From Taeniopygia guttata (taxonomy: Eukaryota; Chordata; Aves; Passeriformes; Estrildidae), in the NCBI RefSeq assembly GCF_048771995.1, contig NC_133030.1, positions 53,466,501 through 53,530,500 of the forward strand: a stretch of 64,000 nucleotides of DNA, in the 5' to 3' direction. Numbering within the stretch: the stretch's first letter is position 1; each line of letters begins with the position of its first letter. This document shows positions 50,281 to 61,800 of this stretch, one piece after another. A program made the translations under genes and the position numbers. The notes under the pieces are model-generated. The model searched no databases and had not been told where the DNA came from. It saw only the letters and a program-made list of their open reading frames with translations.

Positions 50281-52135
50281 GTGTAAATATCTACATTCTT
50301 TCCTACACAGCCATTTCCAGGTGCCTCTATTTTAAAGCAACTGGTTTAGTCCATCTTTCATTGAAATCTCATTTATTTGAGTTTTGAAACATTTCAGTCT
50401 TTGAGACATCACTCCAGGATGAAGCCCAGGCAAAGTGTTCTTGGAGAACTGGCCAATGTAAGGTCTCTTCATAATGCTGTTCTTCTGCATCCTGTTAAAG
50501 GGTCAAATTTGATTTCCACTTCTCCCAAGCAGGAGTCATCAGGGTCTACCATCTGCACAGATCACAAGGAAAAAAAAATTTCTAACTTGCAAGAAAATAT
50601 TTATTTGATGCTCTTGAGTACCTGTTCTTTTTCAGATACTGTACACTTTTTGTCATTGATTCATACACCCACCAGCCTAAATCTTGAGAGAGGACATCTG
50701 TTGCTGAGCTGTTTGTGTGTAAGCCTGGACTTTCATCTGAAGAAACCACACAGGAAATAACACTCTACTGTCCAGTTTGTTCTTGATATCCATGCAACAT
50801 GTAACAGTTTAAGGTCTCACTGCTTTAAAAGAATACACAAGAACACATCTGTAAGAGCGAAGGATGAAGGAAGCAAATACCAAAGATGAATTCCATTACT
50901 ACCAGGAGACAAGTTCCAGACTGCATTCACCTCAGAGACAGTAGCTCTAATCTGGATTCCAAAGGGCAAAGGGGCAAGCCCTTCACAAAAAAACCCTGGA
51001 AATTCCATGGTTCATCTCTGTTCTGCAGCAACTTCTCAAGACTGGTGTCCCAGGAAACTAAGATGTGGAGGCTTGTGAATGTGAGCTCAAATGAGATGAC
51101 ATTTTAAAAGCAGTTCTTGAAAACAAAATTAACCATAAGTCTCAAAAAATTTTCCAGATGTAGCATTCATTTAAAATTATTTAGCTTCCCTTCACTCATT
51201 TATTTATACATAAACAAGCCACTCTCACTCATCCTATACATGTAGACATAAACAAATTAATTAATTGTTTTCTACAACAATCTTAAAAAGGAAAGAGTAA
51301 GAGAGATTTTCTACTTCTAAGTACTTGGAAACTGCTAGTATAGGTACTTGATAATTGCCAGAGTAGCAAGAAAGAAGAAAGTCTTAAAATGGAAACACGT
51401 AACATTTCCTTGACTTGCAGGAGATGCATTAGAAATCAATCATTCTTCACTTGACAAGGCTAACAGGAGAAAGTGTTATATCTGTAAGACAAATCATATG
51501 GTAGGTATAGAGGTCAAACAGTAACAACTTCAAAACAGTGGTTTTACCCCATTCATGTATGTGTTTTAATTGCCCTTGATATTCCTTCTAAAAGGCTATT
51601 CAATGCTCTTTTGTAAGCATTCTTCAAATTTCCAGCCAAATTTAATTAACAACCAGTTCAAACCAATCTGATTTGGTGCTAGCTTTATCCCCTGTACAGG
51701 TAGCTGCTCTGTCCTCAGTGGTACATTTATAGACAGCAGCTGCTCTCAGTCTGGGTTCAGTTCAGCTGTCTCTTCTGATCACACCAGTTATTCCCCAGGT
51801 CTCACCATTTCCTTCCCTCTGAACCACACATCAATCACTTCTCTGGGTCACCATAGGCAAATAAGTGATTGTGTTGTGGGGACAATTCAGATTAAGAAGA
51901 TTTTGCAATGCCCGTCCATGCATTGCTTTGCTCAGCAGCTGTGTGTCTCTGGCAACAGCAATCCGTAATGGAGCCACTATTAGAGTGTGTCTGGTCTTTC
52001 CCCTCAGTCATTTCCCATGGATGAGCTCCTGACTTTTAAAATCCAAGTACTCAAGTGAACAAACTTACATGCCATTTAATTTAACTCCATCTCATTTCAC
52101 CTCCTATTAATCTACTTGCTTCCTCCTGTGTTATT
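50281..52135. other. No recognised gene; possible further LINE relic
   Basis: Open frames up to 127 codons (50377-50760, plus) resemble nothing known. A minus-strand frame (51008-50817) contains NLSPGSNGIHLW at about 50915-50880, which is reminiscent of the LINE 'kSPGPDGIhp' block but unsupported by neighbouring motifs. Confidence 0.4.
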
Positions 52136-52400
52136 TTAAGGAGATCTGATCTTGTCCAATTGCAACATGAAGGGTTTCCTCATCACATTTCTAATTTTTG
52201 TGCCAAGATCATTACTAAGAATATTAAAAAAAAACTTACCTGGAAAAATACCCAAGAAGAAATCCAGTAATTTCCCTCTGTCCAGCCAGATACTTTTTCT
52301 TTCTACTTTTCCTATTGCCATCCCTCCTCTAACTGACTTCTGACCAAAGTTACAGTTCCCGCACTTTAATTTCCAACTTTTGCATTTTACTAAATCCCCT
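52136..52400 (-). pseudogene. Probable second CR1/L3-type reverse transcriptase relic (motif B region)
   Basis: The minus-strand frame from 52432 down to 52136 contains LGIFPGKFFFNILSNDLG (FFFNILSNDL at about 52234-52205). This fits the region after RT motif B of CR1-clade LINEs, normally of the form 'PQGSvLGPlLFNIfINDL'. The PQGS itself is lost. Upstream residues of the frame run into the neighbouring LTR and are not LINE-derived. In minus-strand order this piece precedes the 49.3-50.3 kb fragment, although motif B should follow motif A. It is therefore a different copy or has been rearranged. The resemblance is short, so confidence is moderate. Confidence 0.5.
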
Positions 52401-52408
52401 TGTGCCAC

Positions 52409-52814
52409 TGTTCTGGTTTCAGACAGGGACATGTTTTATTTCTTACAATTGCCATGAGGGTCGAGGCCAGGACCCTGATGTTATTTGATACCACCTCACA
52501 TCTCTGCCAGGGGCAGGAGGGAAAGGGAGTTTTTTCACCTTTCTGAGGAGAAGGGTCCTCCTTCCAGTGTCGTGGAAGAGCTGATTGGAATTGCTGAGGG
52601 CTTTCTGTATAAGTTGTTTCTTTGACTTATACCTTTTTTTATTACTATTGTGCAGTTGCTGCTCCTTTTGTTATCTCATTGCTATTTCCAGTAAATTGTT
52701 CTTATCTCAACCTATGATCTTTGCCTTCTGTGCTTTCAAATGGAGTGGGAGAGAAGGAGCAGCATGGCTTTAGCAGGACTACTAAATTGAGGAATACCAT
52801 TCTTAAACCAGGAC
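52409..52814 (+). mobile_element. Solo LTR of an avian ERVL-like endogenous retrovirus
   Basis: A segment of about 405 bp opens with TGTTCTGGTTTC and closes near 'ttaaaccagga', which I recognise as the ends of a passerine ERVL-type LTR. Internal landmarks are a 'gtcgtggaagagctgattgg' block (about 52570-52589), a TATA-like TATAAG (52608-52613), an AGTAAA polyadenylation-like hexamer (52690-52695) and the 'tgttcttatctcaacc' block just after it (about 52698-52713). No retroviral internal sequence adjoins it, so it is a recombined solo LTR. Possible target-site copies are GCCAC before and CCCAC after, with one mismatch. The final bases are mutated, so the right end is uncertain by a few bases. 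Family naming is from memory. Confidence 0.82.
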
Positions 52815-55548
52815 CCACTGCTTGGTTGTCATCCAGATATGCCATTTAATTCCCCTATCTGTTGTTTAGAAAATCAATTATCATATTAAAGAAAGTTGGT
52901 GTTTTGGGGTTTTTTTTCATAATATCTATGTTTGGTAAGTTCAATAAATGGGTAAACCCCATTTAGAGTGATATACATATTAGAAAATTCCTTCAGAACA
53001 AATTCCATTAAAAGGGGGAGAAGCTCTTCATTCTTGAAATACAATTCAAACTGGTGAGTAGAAATATTCATGTAGACTAAGGAGAAACCCAAATGCAAGT
53101 CCTCATTGTTTTATCTCTTACATGTACGTGTATGCGACACTTTGCTTTGACATTGTTTTTGAGCCAATTTGAACCAAAATTCCAAGGAGAGCCAAACTTG
53201 TTAACAGCAAATAAGCAGAGAGAGGAGAGATCCAGGAGTGTTACCCAGGGAAATCACCTGTTGCTAAGAGCTGCTCTTGACAAGGGAATAGAGATTTGCA
53301 AAGCACATCCTTCCCTGTGACAGGAACAGATCTATATTCCCAAATCTCCTGAAGAATATAAATAAATTACATCTGATCTAGAGGGATACATAATATGCTT
53401 GCTCACTGACATACATTTTTAAAATAATTACTATAGTTGTTTAAATAAAAATGTACAGAGCCTGGTAAAAGACTATTGCTTTGAATACCTAAGTTCTACA
53501 GCAATACAGAGTATTTTTCTCATCCTTAACAATTATCATAGTAATAATAATAATATAAGCCCTTCTATAACAAAGTACAAAATTAAAGATGAAAGTCATC
53601 TCTGTGTTGCAGCAAGAAACATTAGGTAAGGTATGGAAATGCCTCAAAGACTCAGCAAAACCCTTAAAGGAATATATCTTATATGATTTGTATTTGAGAA
53701 CCCATTATTTCTTTAAAGTTATCTCTGGCTCATAATAAGCTGGTGATGAAGTAATTTTCCTTTCTACACCAGCTGAGGTAGTTGCTCATGGTAGGGAGAG
53801 CAAGAGTTGTTTATTTCATCTGTGTTAAATACAGAACAGTCTTTATCCACCATTCTAAGTCAGAACTCAGGTGTATCTATATATTTTTCCAATGCATATC
53901 CACTTACAGATCTCAGCACCTTCCACTCCAGAGAAAGTATTCTTTCTGCTGCAATGTGAATACAGTTCTGTCCCTGCATCTATAAGAAACTGTTGGTTTC
54001 CTTAGGTATTTTATTTGCAGAATTATAAATTAAATGACCTCCCCTTGGAATTAAAAAAAAAAAAAAAAAAAAATCCCATCTCATTCATCTAATCCTCTTC
54101 AGAAAAAACATAACATTATTTTCAAACAAATGCTAAATTCTGAGAGCAGACCTCTGCCACTTCAGATGAGCTGTGCCTTTCATCTTGCAGAGGTCAATGC
54201 AGTGCAGTGGAATGATAATGGCTGAGTCTCTTATGTTATTTTTTAGAGTATCATCATCCCACAGCAGCAAGGCTGCTCAGAGCAGCGTTCTGTACTGGGT
54301 AACGCATTGTCATGGCAACCAAACAAATGGGTCATCCCACTCCTGCTCACTCCCATTGTTCCACGGTGAGAGAAATCACAGCAGAGCAGAGAGGTGTCTC
54401 AGCTTCTGAGACCCAGCAAAGTTTCCTTCCCAATCTGCTCTTGGCATGGGACCTCCTGGGGCAGCGCTGGGCCTGTGTGCCTGCCAGGGACATGCACATA
54501 CACAGGTCCATGGCCTCAGCAGGTAGACAAGGGCTCCCAAGAAACAGTAATGATCTCCTCCTATAAATTATTAGATAATAGCAATAAACACATTACTAAA
54601 ACAATGACAACAAAGTGGGGATGGCCAAGCCAATCTCATGATGAAATTACCTGGGCAATGTGGTGACTCAGAGGGACAAGTGGATGAGGGAGTTCTATGA
54701 GGATTGTGAAGTGGTGTGTCTTGAACACTGCTTTCTTCCAGCTCTGTCTATCCTCTGCTTTCCTCACTGCTCCAGTCTTGTTCTTCTTCCTCACAGTTCT
54801 TCTCATTCCCATTCTTTTCTGTGTTCTGTAATAACCCTTTGCTGAAACTTCATCTTCTGCTCCTGTGGTCCTATAGGCTTACACCCACTCTGCCACTCTC
54901 CATAGCTTTTGGTAGGACGGTTTCTGAATCACCCATATTTCACACTGCAAGATACATTCTCTCACAGGGCTTTACTTTCAGGCAGATGAGAACTTAATCA
55001 AGTTTACAGCTATTCCAGCTGGAATTGTGTGTGCCAGACATCTGGATGAAGAAATTATTTTCTTGAAGTTTACATTATTACTGTCAGCCAAAATTCATGA
55101 AATGTTTCCAAGATTTGGCATAGGGCTGACATGGACATGGGCCAAAATTATTGTAATTATTAAAAAATTTAAACAAATTTCCCACACTTTGCCCTATCCC
55201 CATAGTACAGAGCAGGATATACAGTTTACCAGGACATGATGCATTTTTATTCAGAGCATGATTCCTTTTTTACTTACAAATATCTGTTATTTTCCAAATG
55301 AGATATAACCCCTTAAAAAATTGTCATTTGCACATCTCAACAGAAAATTCCTTAGTGTTTTCAACATAAGATCTCAACAAGTATTGTTTATTCTGTGCAT
55401 GTTGCAGGCCAGAGACTGAAGTGCAGTGTTCCCCAATGAGAAGATGAGACTGAGACAGTCTGAAAAGCTAAGCAGATTCTAGAGATAGGAGCTGGATCAA
55501 GAGGAAACCCAAGACCAGTATATGAGAGATGAGTTTAAGATGATGAGC
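52815..55548. other. No recognised gene
   Basis: No gene is supported. A poly-A run lies at 54053-54073. A pyrimidine-rich stretch runs about 54725-54835. The 54290-54560 part is GC-richer and open in two frames, without recognisable homology. Confidence 0.5.
54053..54073. repeat. Poly-A run, 21 bp
   Basis: An uninterrupted A run with no recognised retroposon body next to it. Confidence 0.95.
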
Positions 55549-55848
55549 AGAATCACTGAACCATGAAATGATAAAGGGTTCAGAGAGACCTTAAGGATCA
55601 TGCAGCTCCAACACCACTGCCATGGGAAGGGACAACTTCCACTAGACTAAGTGCTCAAAGCCCTTTCCAGTTGACCTTGAACACTCCGAGGGATGCAGCA
55701 ACCTGTTGGCAACCTGTGCCAGTGCCTTATTACCTTCACAGTAAAGAACTCTTCCTTATATTTAATCTGAGTCTACCCTCTATCATTTTAAGACGTTACC
55801 CCTATCCCCTGATAATGAATATCTCATCATCTTTCCTGTAGAAGAAAA
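55549..55848 (-). mobile_element. CR1 LINE, truncated 3' end (minus strand)
   Basis: The plus strand shows the reverse complement of a CR1 3' end. A degraded terminal repeat area (about 55549-55570) is followed by 'gagagaccttaaggatcatg', 'ccaacaccactgccatgg', 'ttccactagactaagtgctc', 'cagttgaccttgaacac', 'gtgccagtgccttattacct', 'cacagtaaagaactcttcct' and 'ctcatcatctttcctgtag'. All are in the order expected for a CR1 tail. It is the best-preserved CR1 copy here but still clearly diverged and has no coding capacity. Its 5' truncation point is near 55848. The call is from remembered CR1 sequence. Confidence 0.93.
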
Positions 55849-58800
55849 AGATGGCTCAAAGCCAGAGAGTAGATATTTTCAGAGTCAGGACTTAAGGAGA
55901 GGAACAACAGAAAGTTTATGAAAGAAGAAAGTGGGGATGCTTCTAAAGGAAAACTGATGTGAGAAATCCAGGAAAGCATAATGGAGATTGAGCAATAAAA
56001 TACTCTAATGTAGAAATGCTGGAAACATGGAAAAGAAGGGATTGATCTTAAGGAGAAGCAGCAAGAACTATGCCTGGAATGGAATTAAAAATTCATGTCT
56101 CACCATACACATGCCCTCAATGAATATGTGTAAAATTCCTCAGCAAAGGCTCTCATTGCTTCATCAAGAATGACAATCTGCCATGACTGGGAGTTACCAG
56201 CTTCAAGCTGCAGCGTTCTGTGAAGTAGCTGTAATTGTTGCCAACATGCAGGCAAAAGCCATGAAGACATCAGCCTGATATCACATTATGGGATATTATG
56301 CTCCTGTTTCTAATTCAAAAACAAGCTATCAAAAAAAGCTAAAAGTCATAATATTAGCTGCAAGCTACTTTTAAAGCATCATGAAGCTCACATAACATTG
56401 GCAATGCGCTTCTTGCATTTCTCCCTGCAATCTTTTTTCAAACCACTTGTATGACATTTTATGGTGGAAGGTTTATATAAATGTCATGCACTTCAACTGC
56501 AACAGGAATCAGGGCTCAGTGCTATGGAACAGTATGCTGTGAAAATGAGCCAGGGCTGTCCTGTGAAAGGTGCCCAGTCCACAGGCCCACAGGCCAGAAG
56601 CTCTGTCCAGAGGGAAGCAGGAGGAGAAAAACTCACCCCTGCTTTAAAGCTTCTGCAGAATTATGTTCTACCATGTCCCTCTCCATGACATTGCTGACAA
56701 TGCCAGGTAAGTGGGAAGAGCCAAACTATTCATGTGTGGCAATTACATCTACTCATTTTCTGGTCTCTCACTTGAGCCTGAACTGATAAGGTGTTGTGCA
56801 CCATGACCTTTCATGTCTTTGAGAGCTGTGATTTGAATGTCTAATGTGCTAAATGCACTGAAAATATCTTCCATTGGCAACACAGAACAAGTGGGATCTG
56901 GACTTTTTTATTTCTTTTGTTTCTCTGTCCTCCAGATATAAATTGGATGTATTGGTACTTCCTTATGTTACAGAGATGCTCTGAAAATATTTTAATTTAT
57001 ATTTTGTAGTGGTTGAGTACTAATACAAACAGCATGAGAAGCCTCAGAAAGAGTTCAACAACTTTTTAAACAGATTTTGAAAAATGCAAAAGGTAAGGCA
57101 CAGGAGCCACATGAGTAAACAAAATACTGAAAAGCTATTTAAAAAGTGAGCACTCAATCAGGCAGATGTGCCATGAAAAACACAGTATGTAATGATGAGA
57201 TTGAAGATGGAATTAGAAAGCATAATCACAAAAAGCCAAATTAAGCTTGCCTCATTTCCCATCCATCAAGGGCTTGACTTTTCAGCCTCAAAAGCAATAT
57301 AATAATATAATATTATACAGGTTTTGTACATACTTTTACTTTCTCCAACAGGCACAAACAAATACTGAAGCAAAAAGCTTCATATCCCCGTTCCTCAGGG
57401 TCATGGGGATAGTGAACTCTTTCCTGGATCATTGTGGTCACACTCTTTTGTTGTGGTTGTGTCCTAGTTTGTTGTCCTGCTTCCATTATTGTGTTCTTTC
57501 ACATTTTTTTCTGAGTAAAAAGTACCTTTCTATCTTCTTATTTAGTCCCTTGTGCAGTCAGATTACAGTCCTGATGGCAGTAGCAAGATCTTTAATGCAA
57601 CACAAATGTTACATCGTCTTAGTATTGTCAAAATTCCTAGGAGCCCATGACAGGGACTGGTATTTTAGAAATGCAATGTAAAAAGCCAGCCCTTGAACAA
57701 AGAAATTTATAAACTCAAAGTAAGAGACAGCTATAAAAACAAGACACAAACACATAAGAAAGACACAAGCAGATGAAAAAGTAATACATTGCTCATATCA
57801 GAAAAAATTCAGTAGTTCTCTGCATTTATGAAAACATAATTGAAAGCACTGTTGTGCTTTCAATATCAGACCTGCTTTACACTGCTTTCCTAAGCTGCAG
57901 TTAAAGGAAGAGCTATTTATTCTCCTCCTTGTCACTGGAGGCTTTTACCTATAGTAAGCAAAATGCAAGCCAGCAATCATGTAATACATTACAGATTCTC
58001 TGTTCTGTTTGCAGTTCCCAAAGCTCTGTTGTGTCCCCAGTTTTTCCACGGTATAGCAGGGAGACCAGAGCAAAATCTATGTGGTAGTAATGGTAGTAAA
58101 TAAAAAAACTAAGTGATTCAGTGTTATTGCATTATGCAAGAGAACAGGATTCTAAAGATTTATGACGCATTTCTGTTTGAAGATTCAAAGGGAATAATTG
58201 GAAAAATACACATTTGAACAAAATTCCTAAGGATTATTGCACTTGGAAGAGAAATATCATAATTGTGCATACATGCAAATTCACAAGCAATATGCAGATG
58301 AAACATTTAATTAGTTTAGAGAAGACCTACAAGAATGAGCAATGTATAGCTCCCATAGTTCATGCTAGCAGCAATAAAGGTTTTAGAAGACAAGCATAAA
58401 ATTATCACTGTTCCAAGAACATGAGCACAGAAGATCCATAGTTCATATTAGTTCAGGAAACTGAAACTGTGCCCACTTCTGACACAAAGAACCAGTATTT
58501 CTGTTGCCAATAGCCATCACTGGAAATTCAGAATGCAAGGGAATTCTGCATTTAGTTCCAATTTTTAACATGGCCTGTACCAAATTGCTCCTTTTCTTTT
58601 TATGCCTAATTTCTTTCTTCCTCTTTCTCAGTCTAGTCCATTCCAACAGTGAACCTTATGATTAAGGTTCTTCTTATTAAATATAATAATACTAAAATGA
58701 ATGAGGGATGCAGAAGACCTAATCATGCATTTGAACTAGTTACTTTATTTCTCTGTGCTTCAGCTTTTCTCTCTGTGAAATGGAACCAACAACAAACCAG

Positions 58801-61800
58801 TGCAAAAGCAGGATCGCAATAAACTCCTTCTTGCTTATCAAGTTATTTACCTTTATATGATTTGCAAGAAATCCTATTAGTCAGATAAAAAATCCTATTA
58901 GTCAGTTTGTTTTAGGAAAAAACAAACCACAGTTAATTCAGCCTTGCTTTGACCACCTCACTTAATTTTCACCACTAAGGATTGAAGATGTTTCAGGCAC
59001 AACAACAACTATAATTACATTCTTGCTTAATTAATTTCTTACATTAATCTCAAACTATGATTTATAAAATAATTCCTATCACTCAGCATTCTATATTAAT
59101 ATGTACTAAGAACTGGATAAACTTCCTGAAGTAGTTAGTTTGTTTCATTGAAAAATTTTCACTAAAAATTACATTCTCAAAGTTATAGATTATCTTAGAT
59201 CTGACACTAGAATTACAGGGCAAAAAGTCATGCTTTTTGTTATGCATAAATTTTCAGGCCTCCTGACCACAGGGGGTTTACCACCACGAACAATTTAAAG
59301 TATATTATTGTGGCAACATTAACAAATATTTGTCCTCCACTTGAATATTCTTTCAAGATAAAGCTAGAAAGAAAAAAAAATCCTGGGAAGTGCAGAGCTG
59401 ACACACGGACTCAACCAAAGGAAACAGGTTGTGTATCTTTGTGCAAATTACTTTCTTGATATTACTTGTATGTAAAGGGTTGACAATTTGCTAATCTCTA
59501 TTTTTCTTTGACTTGATGCTAGACTGAGGGAAAGAGCATTCTGGCTATGGCAAAAAGGATTGTTTCTGGCCTATTCTGCTTCATTATTCTCCTCAGATAT
59601 TCCTTCTGGTTTGGGTTTTTGTAATTCCCAAATAATTATTTTTATGGCACCAATTGTTATAAAATCTTATCTTCATATTTACAAGTGGAATGATACTCTT
59701 GAGGCAGTTTCTTCATGTGTCCCTCACCCAGGAGGAAAAAAATGCATTGATAAAGAACAGTAGAAATTTCATCAAATTTGATCATTTTCAAGCAGTGGTT
59801 ATATAATATCCTATAACAAATTAAAGTTTAAATAGACCTAGAAAAAATGCAAGGTAACCATAATAATGCAAATATAATGTAGTTTGGATTCCATTTCATA
59901 GCCTAATGATATCATTAGAGAGAGCAATGAAAACCATAATGATAAGACACCACATTAAAAAAAAGTAGCAGAAGAAAAACTAATTAGAAACAGTATGGAA
60001 AAGGAAAGAACTGTACAGCATAGAGATGTTTATAATATAAGAAGGTAGAACTATGAAAAATTCCACTAAATGGGACTATTACAGAATTAAGCTCACCCGA
60101 TTTCTAGAATTAGTATATGTATATTAAAAGAAACCAGAAATTTGAGAAAATAAACATATATTTTGGAGAAAGCTGAACAAAAAACAACCAAACAAACAAC
60201 ACAGAGTAGAGGAATGAACCGGTCTCTTTGTCAAAAGAAAAACAAAGCAAAAACACTAGAAACATTTTTGTCATGTGACAGAATCAGCAGAGCATACCCA
60301 TATGTGAGGGTGTATAAATAACAGCAATGGATCTGTTACAGCTTGTATATAATGGAAGAAAATGCAGCATCTTTTCCTTAAAATGGCTCAAAATCAGAGA
60401 AAGCACTAAGACTGAAAATAACAGCTTGCTTCTGTAGTTTGCAAAAAATCCAGCTGAGATCAAGACAAAATTGAAAACTGAATAGCAACCAGAGTTCTGA
60501 CAGCAGTAATGAGCTTAGAAAGGCATGTGGATGAATTTTCATTTATTTTTTGCCATCTAAAACCTCCTTCAGGGCCAGTTCAAAGCTTTAAAAGCAGCAG
60601 GCTCCTCTAAGTATTAGAGTTCAGGTTGAAACTGTTAGTATCAGAACACACTGGAGTTTTCAGAGTGTAAAAGTTGTACATTGTCAGAGTACCTCTACTC
60701 TGTTATGATAAATTATGATTTTTTAAGGTTTTTCTTCCTGCATTTATTTTTCTGTTATATACTTCCCCTAGATCTGTGTTTTCCCATTCCTTCTGCATAT
60801 ATAGCTAGGATAGAGAGAGAGAGAACTCTTATGAACACTAAATTTAAATAAATTTTACACACACTTAGATATATATGGCAATGTTTCCTCTTTCTGTATT
60901 ATTCATATGTGGACAATTTTCCAAAAGACCTGAACAGTGGTTCAATGTTGAATTTCCTCTTCTCCTAAAATTTTAATCCTTGAGGACTCTCTATCATTTC
61001 AAACTACATGAAGATAAAACTCAGCTATTCATTTTGATATACATCTGTCTCACAGTGAATTGTCCATTTTTCTTTATAAATATCCCTTCCAGCCAAAAGA
61101 CAGAATTTATTCTGTCAGTTCAGAAAACCATAAGAACATTGGGCCTTAATAGAGAGATTGTTTTTCCCCTCTCTTACTTTCTCCCCTTTGTATACACAGT
61201 CAGCCCCTGTCCAGAAATGTAGTCTCAGATCTAGTTTTGTTTTACATAGGAAGTAAAATTATTTTTCTAGCCTCAGGCAACTACTTAAAAATATATTTTA
61301 AGATTCAATACTACTAACAAGGCCAGAAAAATTGTTCTGTTTACTGGCTGACCAGTAAGAATCTACACTTGTATTCACTGCACCAAATCTTTCACACTGC
61401 AGGAAAATAAAACATAACAAGTTGCTGTGATTTACAAATTGAAATTACCTGCATCTCCAGGTTGGTACAGCATGTTGGACGTATTTGACATGCTATGATA
61501 AAAACTTCTTCATTACCATTGACATCTGTCAGCCTGTCAACTACTTTTTAAAAATCCCTAGGATTCAAGCTTTTTTAGCATCAGTTTTCAAGGGAATGTT
61601 TGCCTGACCAAAAGATATCACAGGACCATAATCCAAACACCTGCTTCAAGCAATTATGGTTTTATATTAATCTCCTCATAAGTGCACTTAATAGTCCCTT
61701 AAAGACACCTAATTAATTATCTTGCCTCTACTCTGGTGACAAATTGTCATACTGTCTGATCAACCTCAGTGTTAGAAGAAAATGTCTATATACCCAGACT

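Noticed and set aside
52585..52773. Plus-strand frame of 62 codons
   Set aside because: It lies wholly inside the solo LTR.
57247..57681. Plus-strand open frame of 144 codons
   Set aside because: It does not open with a clear ATG and has no domain or homology that I recognise; hydrophobic stretches reflect T-rich sequence.
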